DNA of 64,000 nt from the NCBI RefSeq assembly GCF_024323335.1, contig NC_066581.1:440039816-440103815 (forward strand), read 5' to 3'. Positions 34,282-46,307 of this stretch are shown here, in pieces. The stretch is from Lathyrus oleraceus. Lineage: Eukaryota > Streptophyta > Magnoliopsida > Fabales > Fabaceae. The notes under the pieces were generated by a model, which worked only from the letters and a program-made list of their open reading frames with translations, did no database searches and was not told the origin of the DNA. Both the position numbers and the translations under genes were made by a program. The first letter of the stretch is position 1, and every line of letters starts with the position of its first letter.

Positions 34282-34286
34282 ATATC
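34282..34286. repeat. Target site duplication ATATC, left copy (element 2)
   Basis: ATATC precedes the LTR start at 34287 and is repeated at 63331-63335. The insertion is in the host element pol, just before RT, in the Trp-Ser-Tyr...Met-Pro-Gly region. Confidence 0.97.
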
Positions 34287-37200
34287 TGTAGCGGTGTATT
34301 CGTCGCTATATGATCTATCGATTAAACCATAAGCTAGGAGATACATTGAAATTTTCGAGTCGCCACCGCACTTTTATTTATCCAAAGGACTGGCTAAAAA
34401 GCGAACAAAAGCCTAAGAAGTTTTACACGTAGAAAACTAATAAAAAGATCAGAGATTCTGGGTAAGGGGTAAATTACGCAATGGGAAGGTGTTAGGCACC
34501 CACTACGTCCTAGGTACTCCTAGGGAGCCCTTTTCACACTTGTTATGCAAAAATTATTATTTGTTATGACATAAAGATTGTGCAAACATGATTGGGATGG
34601 TGAGAAAAGAATATACAAGTTTTTATTTGTTATTGGGTTATTGGGTTCGAACGGATGAACCCGTTGCCTACGTACCTTCCATCAAAGGTAAGGATCAGAA
34701 CGCCGTAGTTCGGCTAAAAGATTTCCAAAAGTTGGTGGATTCAGTTTTAAACAATAGCACTGAGGCTTTTCATTATCAATGGGAGAACACTCGACCAAAA
34801 ACAACATCCACCACGCGAGGATAGCTTCGACGTACTAGAGGGGTTAGCCCTGTTTGAAGTACGGAAGTCTTACTGTCGACTCACTAAGGATAGGCAAGAT
34901 TTACATCAACCACAATGATAATTGAAGCCTATGGCTAATGCATGAAAAGATTAATGGACAGAGCCAAAACAAGTGAATGAGTGAAGTTAATTGATTGTGA
35001 TTATGAAAACGAAGTCAAAGTATGATTAAGATTGATTTGAAGAAGTATTATGAAATGGAGTTTTGAAAAAAAGTCAAGGACTTGAGTCCAGGTTTTTAGT
35101 TAGAAAACATGAAGATGTTTGCACAACACTTATGCCAAGTTTGAAAGTCAAAGTGTGAAAAGGTTCTAAGACGTAATGAATGATGAATGGATGAGGATGG
35201 AAAGTAAAACTTCTTAGAAGGTTCACTTCTTGAGATCATATAGCAGATGATTCAAGTGTGTCCTTTGGAATAGCAATTAATAATAACAAGCAAAGCAAAA
35301 GAAAAGCGGATATCGGATGCCAATCAATGGTCTTATACCAATCTCCTAAAACCAAACGGGATATCAGAAGCCACTCAATGGTCTTGCACTAATCTCCACA
35401 GGCAAAGAAATAAAAAGCGGATACCGGATACCAATAGATGGATTTACACCAGTCTCCTAAAACAGAACAGGATATCAGATGCCACTCAATGGACTTACAC
35501 CGATCTCCTCAAAAGAAAAGAACAAAGATGAAGTATGGAAGTCAACTGCCAATCTATCTGGACTTAGGTTAACTCCACAGATGCTCATAGGAATACCAAT
35601 GCCACGTTGCAGGGACTTATAGTGGATCCTCACATACAAGAACAAAAGCAACACATGATCATAGGAATGCAAATGCCAACTTGCAGGGACTTACAGTTGC
35701 AACCTCACATAAACAGAGAAACAAACTATGATCACAGGAAAGCAGATGCCAACTTACAGGGACTTATAACTGCAACCTCACATACAAAAATCAAATAGAT
35801 TAAATTATGATCACAGGATAACAGATGCCAACTTACAGGGACTTATAACTGTAACCTCACATACAAACAGATAACAGAAGATATGAGTGACCAATGAGGT
35901 CTTACACTCTATCCTTCCATATCACAGAAGCAAATGCCAAAGCAATGGACTTACAATTGTCCTCAATGGGCAAACAACAAATGATAGCATCACAAAGCAA
36001 ATGAGATGATCATGCATTAATGGCAATTGATAATGAAGATAAATGCATAGCATATAAGCAAGCAAATGCATATGAAGCAATCAATCAATCAATGAATATC
36101 AAACAGCACACTCTATAGCCAAACAATGGGGGGCTCACACAAGAGGGTTTGACTTTAACAGTCCACTGTAATGGGTGAAGGTTGCTCTTAACCTGGCCAT
36201 TGAGGGGCTCAGGTGAAGCAGATGAAAAAGGAGATGAGGAGTATGCCTCATTGCTTCTATCTCAGATAAGAGAGAGCATCAAAGAAAGTGTGGGAGTTCA
36301 GAAAGTAGGAACTCTCTCCACATTATTGACTCTATAGATCTTGGGTATTTATCTCATTGCTTCAACCATGTAATGGGAGCAAAGAGAGGACACACTGAAT
36401 AGTGGGGGATAGATTGCTTATCCCTACCTTCCACCAATTGCCTCAAATGAGGACTTTTCCTGCTTAGGACAAATATAAACAAACACAGGCATTGCCTCTT
36501 AAGGAGGACTTCAGACAGTTTGCCCGGTCAAATAACAGACCGGGTCTCCAGACTACATGAAGAAGAAGTAATTATACCTCAAAGCAAATGCTAAAAAGCA
36601 AAGCAAGCAAGTTCAAAGAACTTAAGCAACTAAGGTACCTGAAAAAGTCAAACTCATTAGTAAACAAGTCAACAGTCAAAAGCAAAAGAAAATGAACCAA
36701 TGGTCACACAGAGGGACCAATTGTGCAAGGCACAAAGACTCAAGTATGAGTCACCTACAAAACAAGAGTTAGCATGTGGCAAACAATCAAATTCAATCAC
36801 ATTTGAGTGATCCTTAAAGCATGGGTGCTCAACCTGAAACAACAGCTCAATTGTAAGCTCAGAAGACCACTAGGACTAGCCTAGGGTCAAAGATGAAAGA
36901 AAAAGTCAAGGCAGCAAGCAATGTTCAATCAAAGTCAAATTCAATCATGTAGGAAGCAAACACAATTGGATTCAAACTTATATCATGCATCAAGGTCATT
37001 TCATATGCAAAAGAATGCAAAGCATAGCAAGAGAAGCATACAAAAGTCAACAGCAAAGACTTCATTCAAAAGTCAACTCAAACATTTTCAAAAATCATGA
37101 AATAAATCACACTCAATCCTAACATCTAACATGGTATACATGTAAAATTTCATGGCATTTGGATGAGAGGAAGGTAGTCAATGAAATTCATGAAGTCAAA

Positions 37201-40200
37201 TCAAATTCAAGTAAGCATGGTGAAAGTCAACAAGCATGGGTCAACTTCAAAAAATCATATCAATTTGAAAACAGAAGATAAATGAATGAGATTAACACCA
37301 ATGCAAAGCTTGAGATGTCTAGTTATCACATGTGAAATTTCATGGACATACAATAAGATTTGAGAATTTCACAAAAGATTTGGCAAGGCATAGCACAAAA
37401 AGTCAACAAATGACCAAGTATGGAAGAAAATTCTCAATTAAATGGAAAACAGCAAGATTAATTCCAAGAAAATTCATACATCAATTAGACATGTGAGGGA
37501 TCATTCATGCAAAATTTAGAGTCATTTGGATGTAGGGAAGTGTGTGAACAAAATTTGTGAAAATACATGATCATGGTATAGCACCAAATTCAACACATAA
37601 CTTCAGAAAATCATAACTCTCAATCCACAAATGATAAATGCACAAACTTTATATGGAAATGAAGATCAATGTGTCTAGTTTCACCACAAAAAATTTCAAG
37701 CTCAATGGATACAATATGAGAATTTCACAATAAGAATGGCACAATGTATCATTTTGGCACACATGTGAAGAAAATAATTATCATTTAAAATCCAGAACAT
37801 GAAAAATTAATTAAAATTCACCATAAAATTCTAGACACATTCATGAGTTTAATGCAAAAAATCTCACAATTTTTGGAGTTGAAATGAATAAAAAATGAAT
37901 TGTTTAAGTTGAGTGAATAATTGGAACAAGTATGAACAAGAGCATGGTCAAACAAGGTCAACAATGGCATTTGTGTAATTCTGCAGTCACTTATTGAAGT
38001 GCTGCGTTTTGGGCAAAGCAATTGAAATGTTTTCATTGGCTGTTGCCCAATGAAACAGTAAATTGGCCAATGAGCTTCAAAGCTCTGAGTTTCTAAAACC
38101 CTAAGGGTTTCTAACACAGCAAGGCTCATGTTATCTTCAAACATCCAAACAAAACTTCGACCAACATACACAGCAGGATAGTCATCCTCCTTATCACAAC
38201 AGCAAGGCATAGCATCATGTTCATCAATCATCATATCAAATAGAACAAACAAAAGCAACAACATGTTTCAAAATTGCAGCATGGTTTTAGCATGGCAGCA
38301 TGTTCATAAACAAAACAACAGCACATGACAGTATATAAACAGCATGGATTTCTGGGCCAAGTTCAAAACAGCAATAGCAGCATCAATTTCATGTTTATGG
38401 TTCATCAACATCAAAACAAAAAATCGACCATCACCCAACAGCATATCATTTAGCAGGACATTGGTACAGGAGCACCAATCAATACTAACCAAAACACAAC
38501 ATTCAAATTTCTGGAAATTAAAACAGGTGAAGCTCATGAACAGCAGGGGTTTATGGTTTTAGAACAACAGCACATAGCAGCAAGCATTTGGCAAAGTGTA
38601 GCAGCAGGCAATCAACAGCATACAGCACAATCAAATGGATTCTTAGGGCAATGTTCATAAGGCTCAAAACTGCAGCAAGGTTTTATCATGGCAAAGGCAT
38701 TTTCATTCAAACATCTACACAGAACTCGACCAGCATACAACAGCATTGCATTACCAACCAACACAGCATAAGCATACTTCATGAGATTTTCTTGACAAAG
38801 TAATTGGTTCAGCAGCACTCATCATATTCAGCCACATCAAACAAAAATGATTCAACCAAAACACACAACATAAGCATGAAAACCTAGGCATATTAAGATA
38901 GCAAAATAGCAGCAGGGTTTTATTAGCATGGTATAGCATCATGGTTTATGGTATCATATTCTCATAGCAAGCAATTAACAGCATGGTATTATCAACATCA
39001 TTTTCATGTTTATGGTTCATCAACATGCCAAATTTCGAGCAAAATACACAATGGTAATGATCACATAGCAAGCAGTCAAAAGCATTAACAATTAATCATG
39101 GCAAGGAAGTACTGTCATCATGCAGTAACATCAATCAACAACAAAACAAAACACAATCATAGGAAACTCTGGGCATGGTAGGTTTCACACAGCAGTATAT
39201 GTGCATCATGCTCATCAATCATCATGAACAACAGACATAAACCAACATCAAAGTCAAACATGGCCATGACATTCTATCCTCATGCAACACTTGAGAGCAA
39301 CTAAACAGCAACAAATATGGGATTTTTCTGGTGCAGGGTAATGTTCAACATGGACAGCATATATTCATCATCATGCAAAAAATCATCAAGAATCAAAGTG
39401 CCCAAAAAATGAAACCAAACATGCCAATAGCATCATTAAACCTCCAGCAACAAGAATATGGCATGCAATTTCAACAAATCAAACCCAACAAAGCAAATCG
39501 ATGAAAAATGCATATGCTCACTAAAATAGCAATCCTTATATCTCATAGCATAGTCACCCATTTAATGTGATTCAAAGCTTAAGTCAACCTACTAAACAAG
39601 ACCTACATGGTGTGTAGCAAGACTTAAGAAAACAATGAAGTCGAAAAATTCACCTGATTTGGAAAACCCAATGAAACAGTGCAGTTTGTATGCTTCCAGC
39701 TCAATCGGAGGTCCAATATGCTTTTGGAGTGAAGAAACTTTGAAGAACCTTGACTCACACTTGCTTGAAATCCTTCCAAACTCTCACTGCCATGTTTGAT
39801 GTGCTTGGAAAACAGAACAAAGACTGGAGTTCCAGCTGGTGATTAAGGCCGTAACAAGGCTCCAAATGATGTTCTGATGATGAAGGATGCAAGAGAACTC
39901 GAGCTCTTTTAATGGTTTGTGCAGAAATTGGGTTTTTGCCAAAATGCAAGAATGAGAGAAATGTCCTTTTGGTCTGTGGAGGCTGCGATTTCTTGGTCTC
40001 TAGGGTTGCTTTGTGGCAGAAAAACAATTTATATATGACTGTCTTAAGGAATGCTTAATCATATTTAGCTAAAAGATGACCAAATGCACATTTGCTAATC
40101 TTTGTACAAGTGAAGTGGAGGGTGTATGCTGTACCCGAATTGGGCCTGGACAGGCTGTACATAACCTTGCCAACTGCTGTTTGTTGTTTTTTCATGCAGT

Positions 40201-41487
40201 GTTAACCTTACTTTGCTTATATGACTCCATTTGCCAAAATTACTAACTTTGCATAAGTGAAAGAGGAGGTACATGCTTGCCACAATTTGGGCTTTGGTAA
40301 GGCTGCAAATGACCAAGGCAATTGCTGTTTGTGGTCTGCTGCAGAACTGCTGTACCTTGCTTGGTTCTTTTAAGCCATTTGCAAGAGTTGCCACATTTGT
40401 ACTTTAGGCCAAAATGAGGGTAAAATGGTGATATGATGATGATTTTAAGCTTGGAGCAACCCACAAATATGATTCACAACATTTCCAAATTGGCCAAATC
40501 AAGAAAAAGTCAAAGAAGCCAAAAGTCAACTTTGAGTCAAACTTTGATTTTTAAAGAAATAGGTCCAAAAATGTCATTTTGAATGGTAAGGTTTTAGGTC
40601 ATGAAATTTATATTTTTGGAAAGAGGATGAAAAATGTGATTTGTAGGAAAAAACCCCACCAAATTTGGCCTTATGGTTTGAGAGTTATGGCTTGTTGAAG
40701 TTCAAAAATTGGTGAAAATGATTTGATCATATCTTGACAACCACACATGGGATTTTGATGTTCTTGGACTTTTTGAAAATGGGAAGACAAGATCTTCAAC
40801 TTTCATGTTGGGCAAAAATTCATTTGGAGCTTGTATCATGATGTAAGTTTAAGATCAAGAAGTTTCCATTTTTGGCAGTTGAAATTACAGGTCCACTTTC
40901 TATTTCTGGAAAATTTCTGATTTGACTTGATTTTCTTCCATGATGAGGTTTGACATGATAGATGAGGCTTGTACAAGCATGAATGAACTCCTTCAGATCA
41001 ATTCTATCCATCAAATCTCTGATTAAATCCACTGTTGACCAAGTTTGACTGTCTGTTGACTTTTCTAGGGTTTTGGACTGATTGAACTTCTTCTGATGAA
41101 TTCCAAACCCTAATTCCTTGAGAACTTGACTTCAAATGATGTCCCAAGTTGTATGAACCTTTGATTATTGATCATGGTGCCCAAATTCTGCAAGAATGGC
41201 CACCATCCATTGCTTTGACTGATCATTGACCATCTTTGACCTAATTGCTGATGATTGCTTCAACTGCAAGCAACAAGGTTAGACTGACAATATTTTTGTA
41301 CTTTTTTAAATGATAAACATATGAAAGCAAAGATATACAAATGCAAAGTATGCTTGGTGATCAAGAAACAAACCCACAAGGCAAACTATCCACTAGAAGG
41401 GGACAAAGGCATGCAATGATCCTTGAGGCCATGATATGATAGGATATGGGCCATGAGGGATCTTAGGGCCAAAATTGGGGTCTTACA
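34287..41487 (-). repeat. 3' LTR of element 2 (7201 bp)
   Basis: In sense orientation it runs from TGTAAGACC at 41487 to ACCGCTACA at 34287. The TATA-type box TATATAAA is the complement of 40028-40035 and the AATAAA signal is the complement of 34373-34378. Short degenerate repeats lie at about 35290-35960. No gene is recognisable. The outer parts are about 90% like the LTR of element 1, but the 38100-39500 part can hardly be aligned by eye. Confidence 0.96.
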
Positions 41488-41491
41488 GATG

Positions 41492-41500
41492 CCCCTATTT
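41492..41500 (-). promoter_or_regulatory. Candidate polypurine tract of element 2
   Basis: AAATAGGGG in sense orientation, four bases before the 3' LTR, as in element 1. Confidence 0.6.
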
Positions 41501-41989
41501 AAGGTCATTCTAGCCGGAGAATTGAAGTTTAGAAATCTTCATCTCGACGCGGTAGAATGGGCTTAAATAACAGTAATGAGACAAATTTTGGTCCCTAAGA
41601 GACCTCATGATGCATATGTATGTATGCAAAAGACACAAATTCTGTGGGAAATATGATTCACACAGAAGAAAAGACAATCCATCGGAGTAGTACACTCACC
41701 AGGAACAGAGACTCTAACAAGACTCTATGGGGACAATAAAAGAAATGCGTGAACAAGACACGACTCCAAACTGGGGAAGATAAAACTGACATAACGTGAA
41801 CAAAACACGACTCTGATTAAGGAAAACAGAAAAACAGACTGGAGAACTCACTGGGGAGTGGAGAACTCACACTGGGAAAGACTTCCAAAGGAAAATAAAT
41901 CCATTGGAGAGACACAAGCTGACTCCTGAGGAGAAGCAACAAAAAGGTTCCACTGGGGAAGTAACAAAGCAAATGAGATGTTACCGGGC

Positions 41990-43340
41990 GAGGGTAACAG
42001 ACTCAGGAAGGAAACACCAAGGATACCGGGTTGTAGGTATGTAACAGGTGACCGACCAAAGACGTGAATTGGTGTGTGTTCCAAAACACTCATCATCCTG
42101 AAGAGAACGAAAGCAAACTTGTTTATAGGATGGACATTTGATTCTGTGAAGAATGCAAATCTTACTCAATTGGGGAAACAAACAAAGTGTTCGACAAAAG
42201 AGTGCATGAGATATATTATTCATAGCCGTCAAAACGTGAATAATGTACTCGCATGGAAAGTTATCCTGAACCGGGTGGTAGGTTGTTTATAGGATAAGAT
42301 CCGAAATCGTGAATTGGTTTGTGTTCCAAAACACTCATCACCCTGAAGAAAGCTAGAACAGCAGACTTGTTTATAGGATGGATATTCAATTCCACAAGGA
42401 ATATGAATCTTACTCTGAGGGGAAAGCAACAAAGAATTGACCCAAGAGTGAACGAGACATATTATTCATTACCGGCGGACCGTGAATAATATACTCAAAA
42501 GGAAAATTATCCTGAACCGGTTACTGGGTTGTTTATAGGATAAAATCCGAAGACGTGAATTGGTTTTCACTTCCAAAACACTCATCATCCAAAAGGAGGG
42601 CTTGAAAAAGCAAATCGACTTACAGGATGGGCATTCGAATCCACAACGGGAAAACGAATCTTACTCAACTGGGGACACAAACCCAAAGAGTGCATGAGAT
42701 ATAATATCCATTACCGGCAGACCGTGGATAAGATACTCGCATGAGATATATTATCTATTACCGTCAGAACGTAGATAATAAACTCGCATGGTAAGAAACA
42801 CCAGAGATACCGGTTACTGGGTATATAATAGGTGATCTACCGAAAACGTGAATTGGTTTTCACTTCCAAAACACTCATCATCCAAAACACAAACTGGTTA
42901 AAGGATGGCTATTCGATTCTACAAAGAATACGAATCTTGCTCAGCTGGGGAAAATCAACAAAGGATTCCAACTAAAGAGCGCATGAGATATATTATTCAT
43001 TACCGGCAGACCGTGAATAATACACTCGCAAGGAAAAGACACCAGAGATACCGGTTACTGGGTATATAATAGGTGACTATCCAAGACAGAGAGACGATCG
43101 ATACCAAGCATACGGGTAAACGAAAGACAACTCAAAGGATAAATTGCAAGCATCCGGCAATTATCCAACAAGAATATTCGACTCCACAAAGGGAAATAAC
43201 GAATCTTACTCGACTGGGGAAACGCAAAAGGTTTCGACTGAAGAGTGCATGAGATATATTATTCATTACCGGCAGACCGTGAATAATATACTCGCATGGA
43301 AGACTATCCACAACCGGTTACTGGGTTTATAAAGGATAAA
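41990..43340 (-). repeat. Tandem array with six 43-nt hairpins (element 2)
   Basis: Six unit marks (complement of CCAGTAACCGGT or variants) lie near 42025, 42270, 42516, 42810, 43052 and 43313. The 43-nt hairpin segments are at 42208-42250, 42454-42496, 42696-42738, 42743-42785, 42985-43027 and 43251-43293. Two sit almost side by side, as in element 1. Element 1 has one copy fewer. Confidence 0.85.
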
Positions 43341-46186
43341 TCAACCGAAAAGAAAGGTATCGGGATACCAAATTAGGTATATAATGATAACCAATCAAAA
43401 GGAGCAACAGACATTACCGACAAAAGGGTAAATGAAAGGCGAGTTGCTGAGGATAAATTGCAAGCATCCGGCAATTATCCAAAGAAGACTAGCTGGGGAT
43501 GCACTGGTAAACAACCAATGATCCGGGGAACAAATCACGAGCATACGGTGAAAAGACCCACTGGGGATAAAATTGCTAGCATACGGCAATTATCCACAAA
43601 AGACTTGCTAAGGATATAAGTGCTGATCTGAGCAACTTATACAAGCAAAGGAAAATCAATCATCAAGTACTAGATGAAGATAACCACAAAATTAGGGTTT
43701 ACATCTACCGAATACGGGGTAGAAGACCAAAAATTCCGCGTGGGGATAGAACAAATCACAAATCCGCACGGGAAACCAAAATAGGGTTTATAACAAACCG
43801 CAAACTGCTGAAGAGCAGAAAAATAGGATTTACAACTACCGGGTAGTAGGTAGAAAACCAAAAAAACTCTGGCTGGAGAATAAAAGGTGTATAACCACAA
43901 ATTCTGTTAAGAAAGCCAGGAAAGATAGGACTTACAACTGCTGGTTTGTAGGCAGAGGCCCAAAAACATTCCACTGGGGAACAACCCACTGGGAAGCACA
44001 AGATTTTTGACAAATAGTCGATTCGGGAATGATCCGAAAAGACAGACTGAATAAAGACACGTCCTAATGAGGATGTAACTCAAATAGGAAAATCCATCCC
44101 AATATATGTTGGGAGGAAACGGAAGAAACCGTCATCCACGAGGATATATCTCAGTGGGGAACTGCAGAAGGAAAGACAAACATTTTCTGCTTATGGGGTT
44201 GACTCTATATGGAGAGATTTATAACACCCGACATCTGCTTGGGGAGATCTGTAAAGAGATCTATATCGCCATAGCAGGAGACACGTCAAACAAAGGATAC
44301 ATGGCGAGAAATGCAACATGAATATCTGAATGTTTATGAACATGCATGAATATGCGTGATTTATGTTTGATGAATGCTGACAAAACAGACAATTCTAACA
44401 CAAACAGGTTCAGGAACCAACGTCCGGTATTATACTTCCAGGGGAACAACCAGCTGGAGAGCCAATCTGTGGAGATCTACATGCTGTAAAGCAAAGATCT
44501 GCAAGCACTGCTGAAGAAGCAGAGAGATAGAGATATCAGGAAACAACCCAATCAGGGTACAGAAGGTCACAACGGGCAAACAGCCACCAAGACAAATCTG
44601 TAGAAGAACAAGAGAAGTCCCAAAGTATATCTGCAGGGGATCCCAGTGTCAACTGAGAAACAACAAGAACTGCTGTAGAAGCAAAACCACATAACTCCGC
44701 TGGGGGAAAACCCACTGAGGGAGAATGATATCATCCAAATAGAATCTGACTGCATAAGCAACTCTACTGGGGAAAACTGTCGGCTACTCTCTTGGGAACA
44801 AGCCACCGAGGGAGGACAGATCAAACAAATATATTCTGCAACGAACCACTCCACTTGGGGATAAAACACAAAGCAAACTGATCACAACAAGTAGATTCTG
44901 CAATAAAAGCCACTCTACTGGGGATCACCAACAATCAGGAAATCAAATCCGTTCACTGGAGGCTAGAGCCATCATCCGACCATATCGGGAATTGAAGGAG
45001 TATTCAACAGGCAAAGCTGCCACAACAAACACTCTGCAGACTAAGCTGAGGAAAAGATGGTTGTAAATACTGGGATGTCAACCCAAACAACCACTGAGTA
45101 GGAAAATAGATCCTACCCTGCTGGAGAGAAAAACTCTGATGGAGAGATAGCAACAATTCCGCAGACGACTTCGCCGGGGAAAAGGTAAAGTACCGGGTAT
45201 CAAACCACTGACTTACCGAGTCTTCAAAAAGAAAGCGATCATGCTGAGGGAACAGACCAATCCTGCTGGCACACTGCATGGGGAAAAGCGGTAACAACTC
45301 CACTTGCAACCCTGGTGGGGATATTAATGACAGCTCTACTCGCGACTCCGAGGGGAGTATCAATCAATGGCTATACTCATGACTGTGCTGAGGAGACAAA
45401 TAAAGTCTGGGGATACGACCCACTGGAGAAAGTGACGGGGCACCAAGGTAACAAACCATCAACCGCCGAAACTTCTCAAGAAAACACCCATGCTAGGGAA
45501 AAACTGCTGCTGGAGAGAACGAAGTCTTCAACAACACATCACTTGCGACTGTACTGGGGAACAGCCCCAACAACAACTCTGCTTGAGGAACAAACTCAAC
45601 AAAGATCTGAAGAAAGGAGATACAACCAAACCAGGAATATGAACCAATGTCTTACCTGTTGGAAATCATGCCACCCTCGGGAGAGCACTGAGATATTCTT
45701 GAGTATCCTTTCAATCTTGTGAATGTTCACTTTGTTTAAAATAACAATTTTGAAAAATTGATTTGTTTAAAACAATGACATTTTATCAATTTAAAACAAT
45801 GCAAAACATTTGTTGATTTGAAACAAATAAGAGTGCAAATAAATTGGATAAAAAGCTCAAATTGATTTGATAGAATGGTAGTCTGCAAATGGCAAGACTC
45901 CATAGATCTGTACAAATTTGAAATCAGTGATATATATTGGAAGAGGGCTACATTGAACATAATGATCCTTTCTCTACCAATTTGAATCTCGATGTATCCG
46001 AAGCTTCGGTTGACGACGAGTCGAGAATCTGCTGACGAAATGACGACTGATGAACAGAAAGTCTTGTCAGGATGCAGTTACTTGCCAAATCCCTAATTTT
46101 TGCCTAGATTGCCCCAGAGTGAGGTACTCAATCTAGCGGGATGCAAATATATCCTTTTTTCAAGTCTCTAATTTTTGCCTGGATTA

Positions 46187-46240
46187 CCCTTGCGGGTTCT
46201 CCACCGAGACGCTCATTTTTGCCTAAGCCGCCCTTTCGGG
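46187..46240 (-). other. Two GNRA-type hairpins just after pol (element 2)
   Basis: In sense order, CCC-GAAA-GGG (complement of 46231-46240) and CCC-GCAA-GGG (complement of 46187-46196). Same order as in element 1. Confidence 0.6.
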
Positions 46241-46307
46241 TTTTCAACTTAGCGAGCTATTCTATTTTTTCATTCTTTTTTTTTCATTTGCATATACTTT
46301 TTTTTTT

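Larger units (their letters stand above)
31571..34286 (-). pseudogene. Host element pol, middle segment (RT to integrase), disabled
   Basis: This is the minus-strand middle of the older pol, bounded by element 1 (right end at 31570) and element 2 (left end at 34287). It reads in one frame through RT, RNase H, the second RNase H and most of the integrase, with three in-frame stops: TAG at 32721-32723, TAA at 32241-32243 and TGA at 31803-31805. No frameshift is seen. The RT motif A aspartate is Asn (codon 33948-33950), and the third catalytic Asp of the second RNase H is Tyr (codon 32643-32645), so the enzyme would be inactive even without the stops. YVDD and the integrase Asp and Glu are kept. 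It is the same lineage as elements 1 and 2 but clearly diverged from them. Confidence 0.93.
41488..46307 (-). other. Long 3' region of element 2 (4.8 kb)
   Basis: Counterpart of 20010-24644, roughly 93% alike in a sampled part. It holds the GNRA-type hairpins (46187-46240), motifs like the primer-site complement (for example near 44884 and 44757), the tandem array (about 41900-43340) and the purine tract. No conserved ORF. Confidence 0.85.

Noticed and set aside
34588..34824. 78-residue ORF in the LTR of element 2 (also 56431-56667)
   Set aside because: It sits in the R/U5 part of the LTR and has no counterpart in the LTR of element 1 or any recognisable domain. Duplication in both LTRs is automatic.
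37818..38264. 148-residue antisense ORF in the LTR of element 2 (also 59661-60107)
   Set aside because: Low-complexity LTR sequence; absent from element 1.
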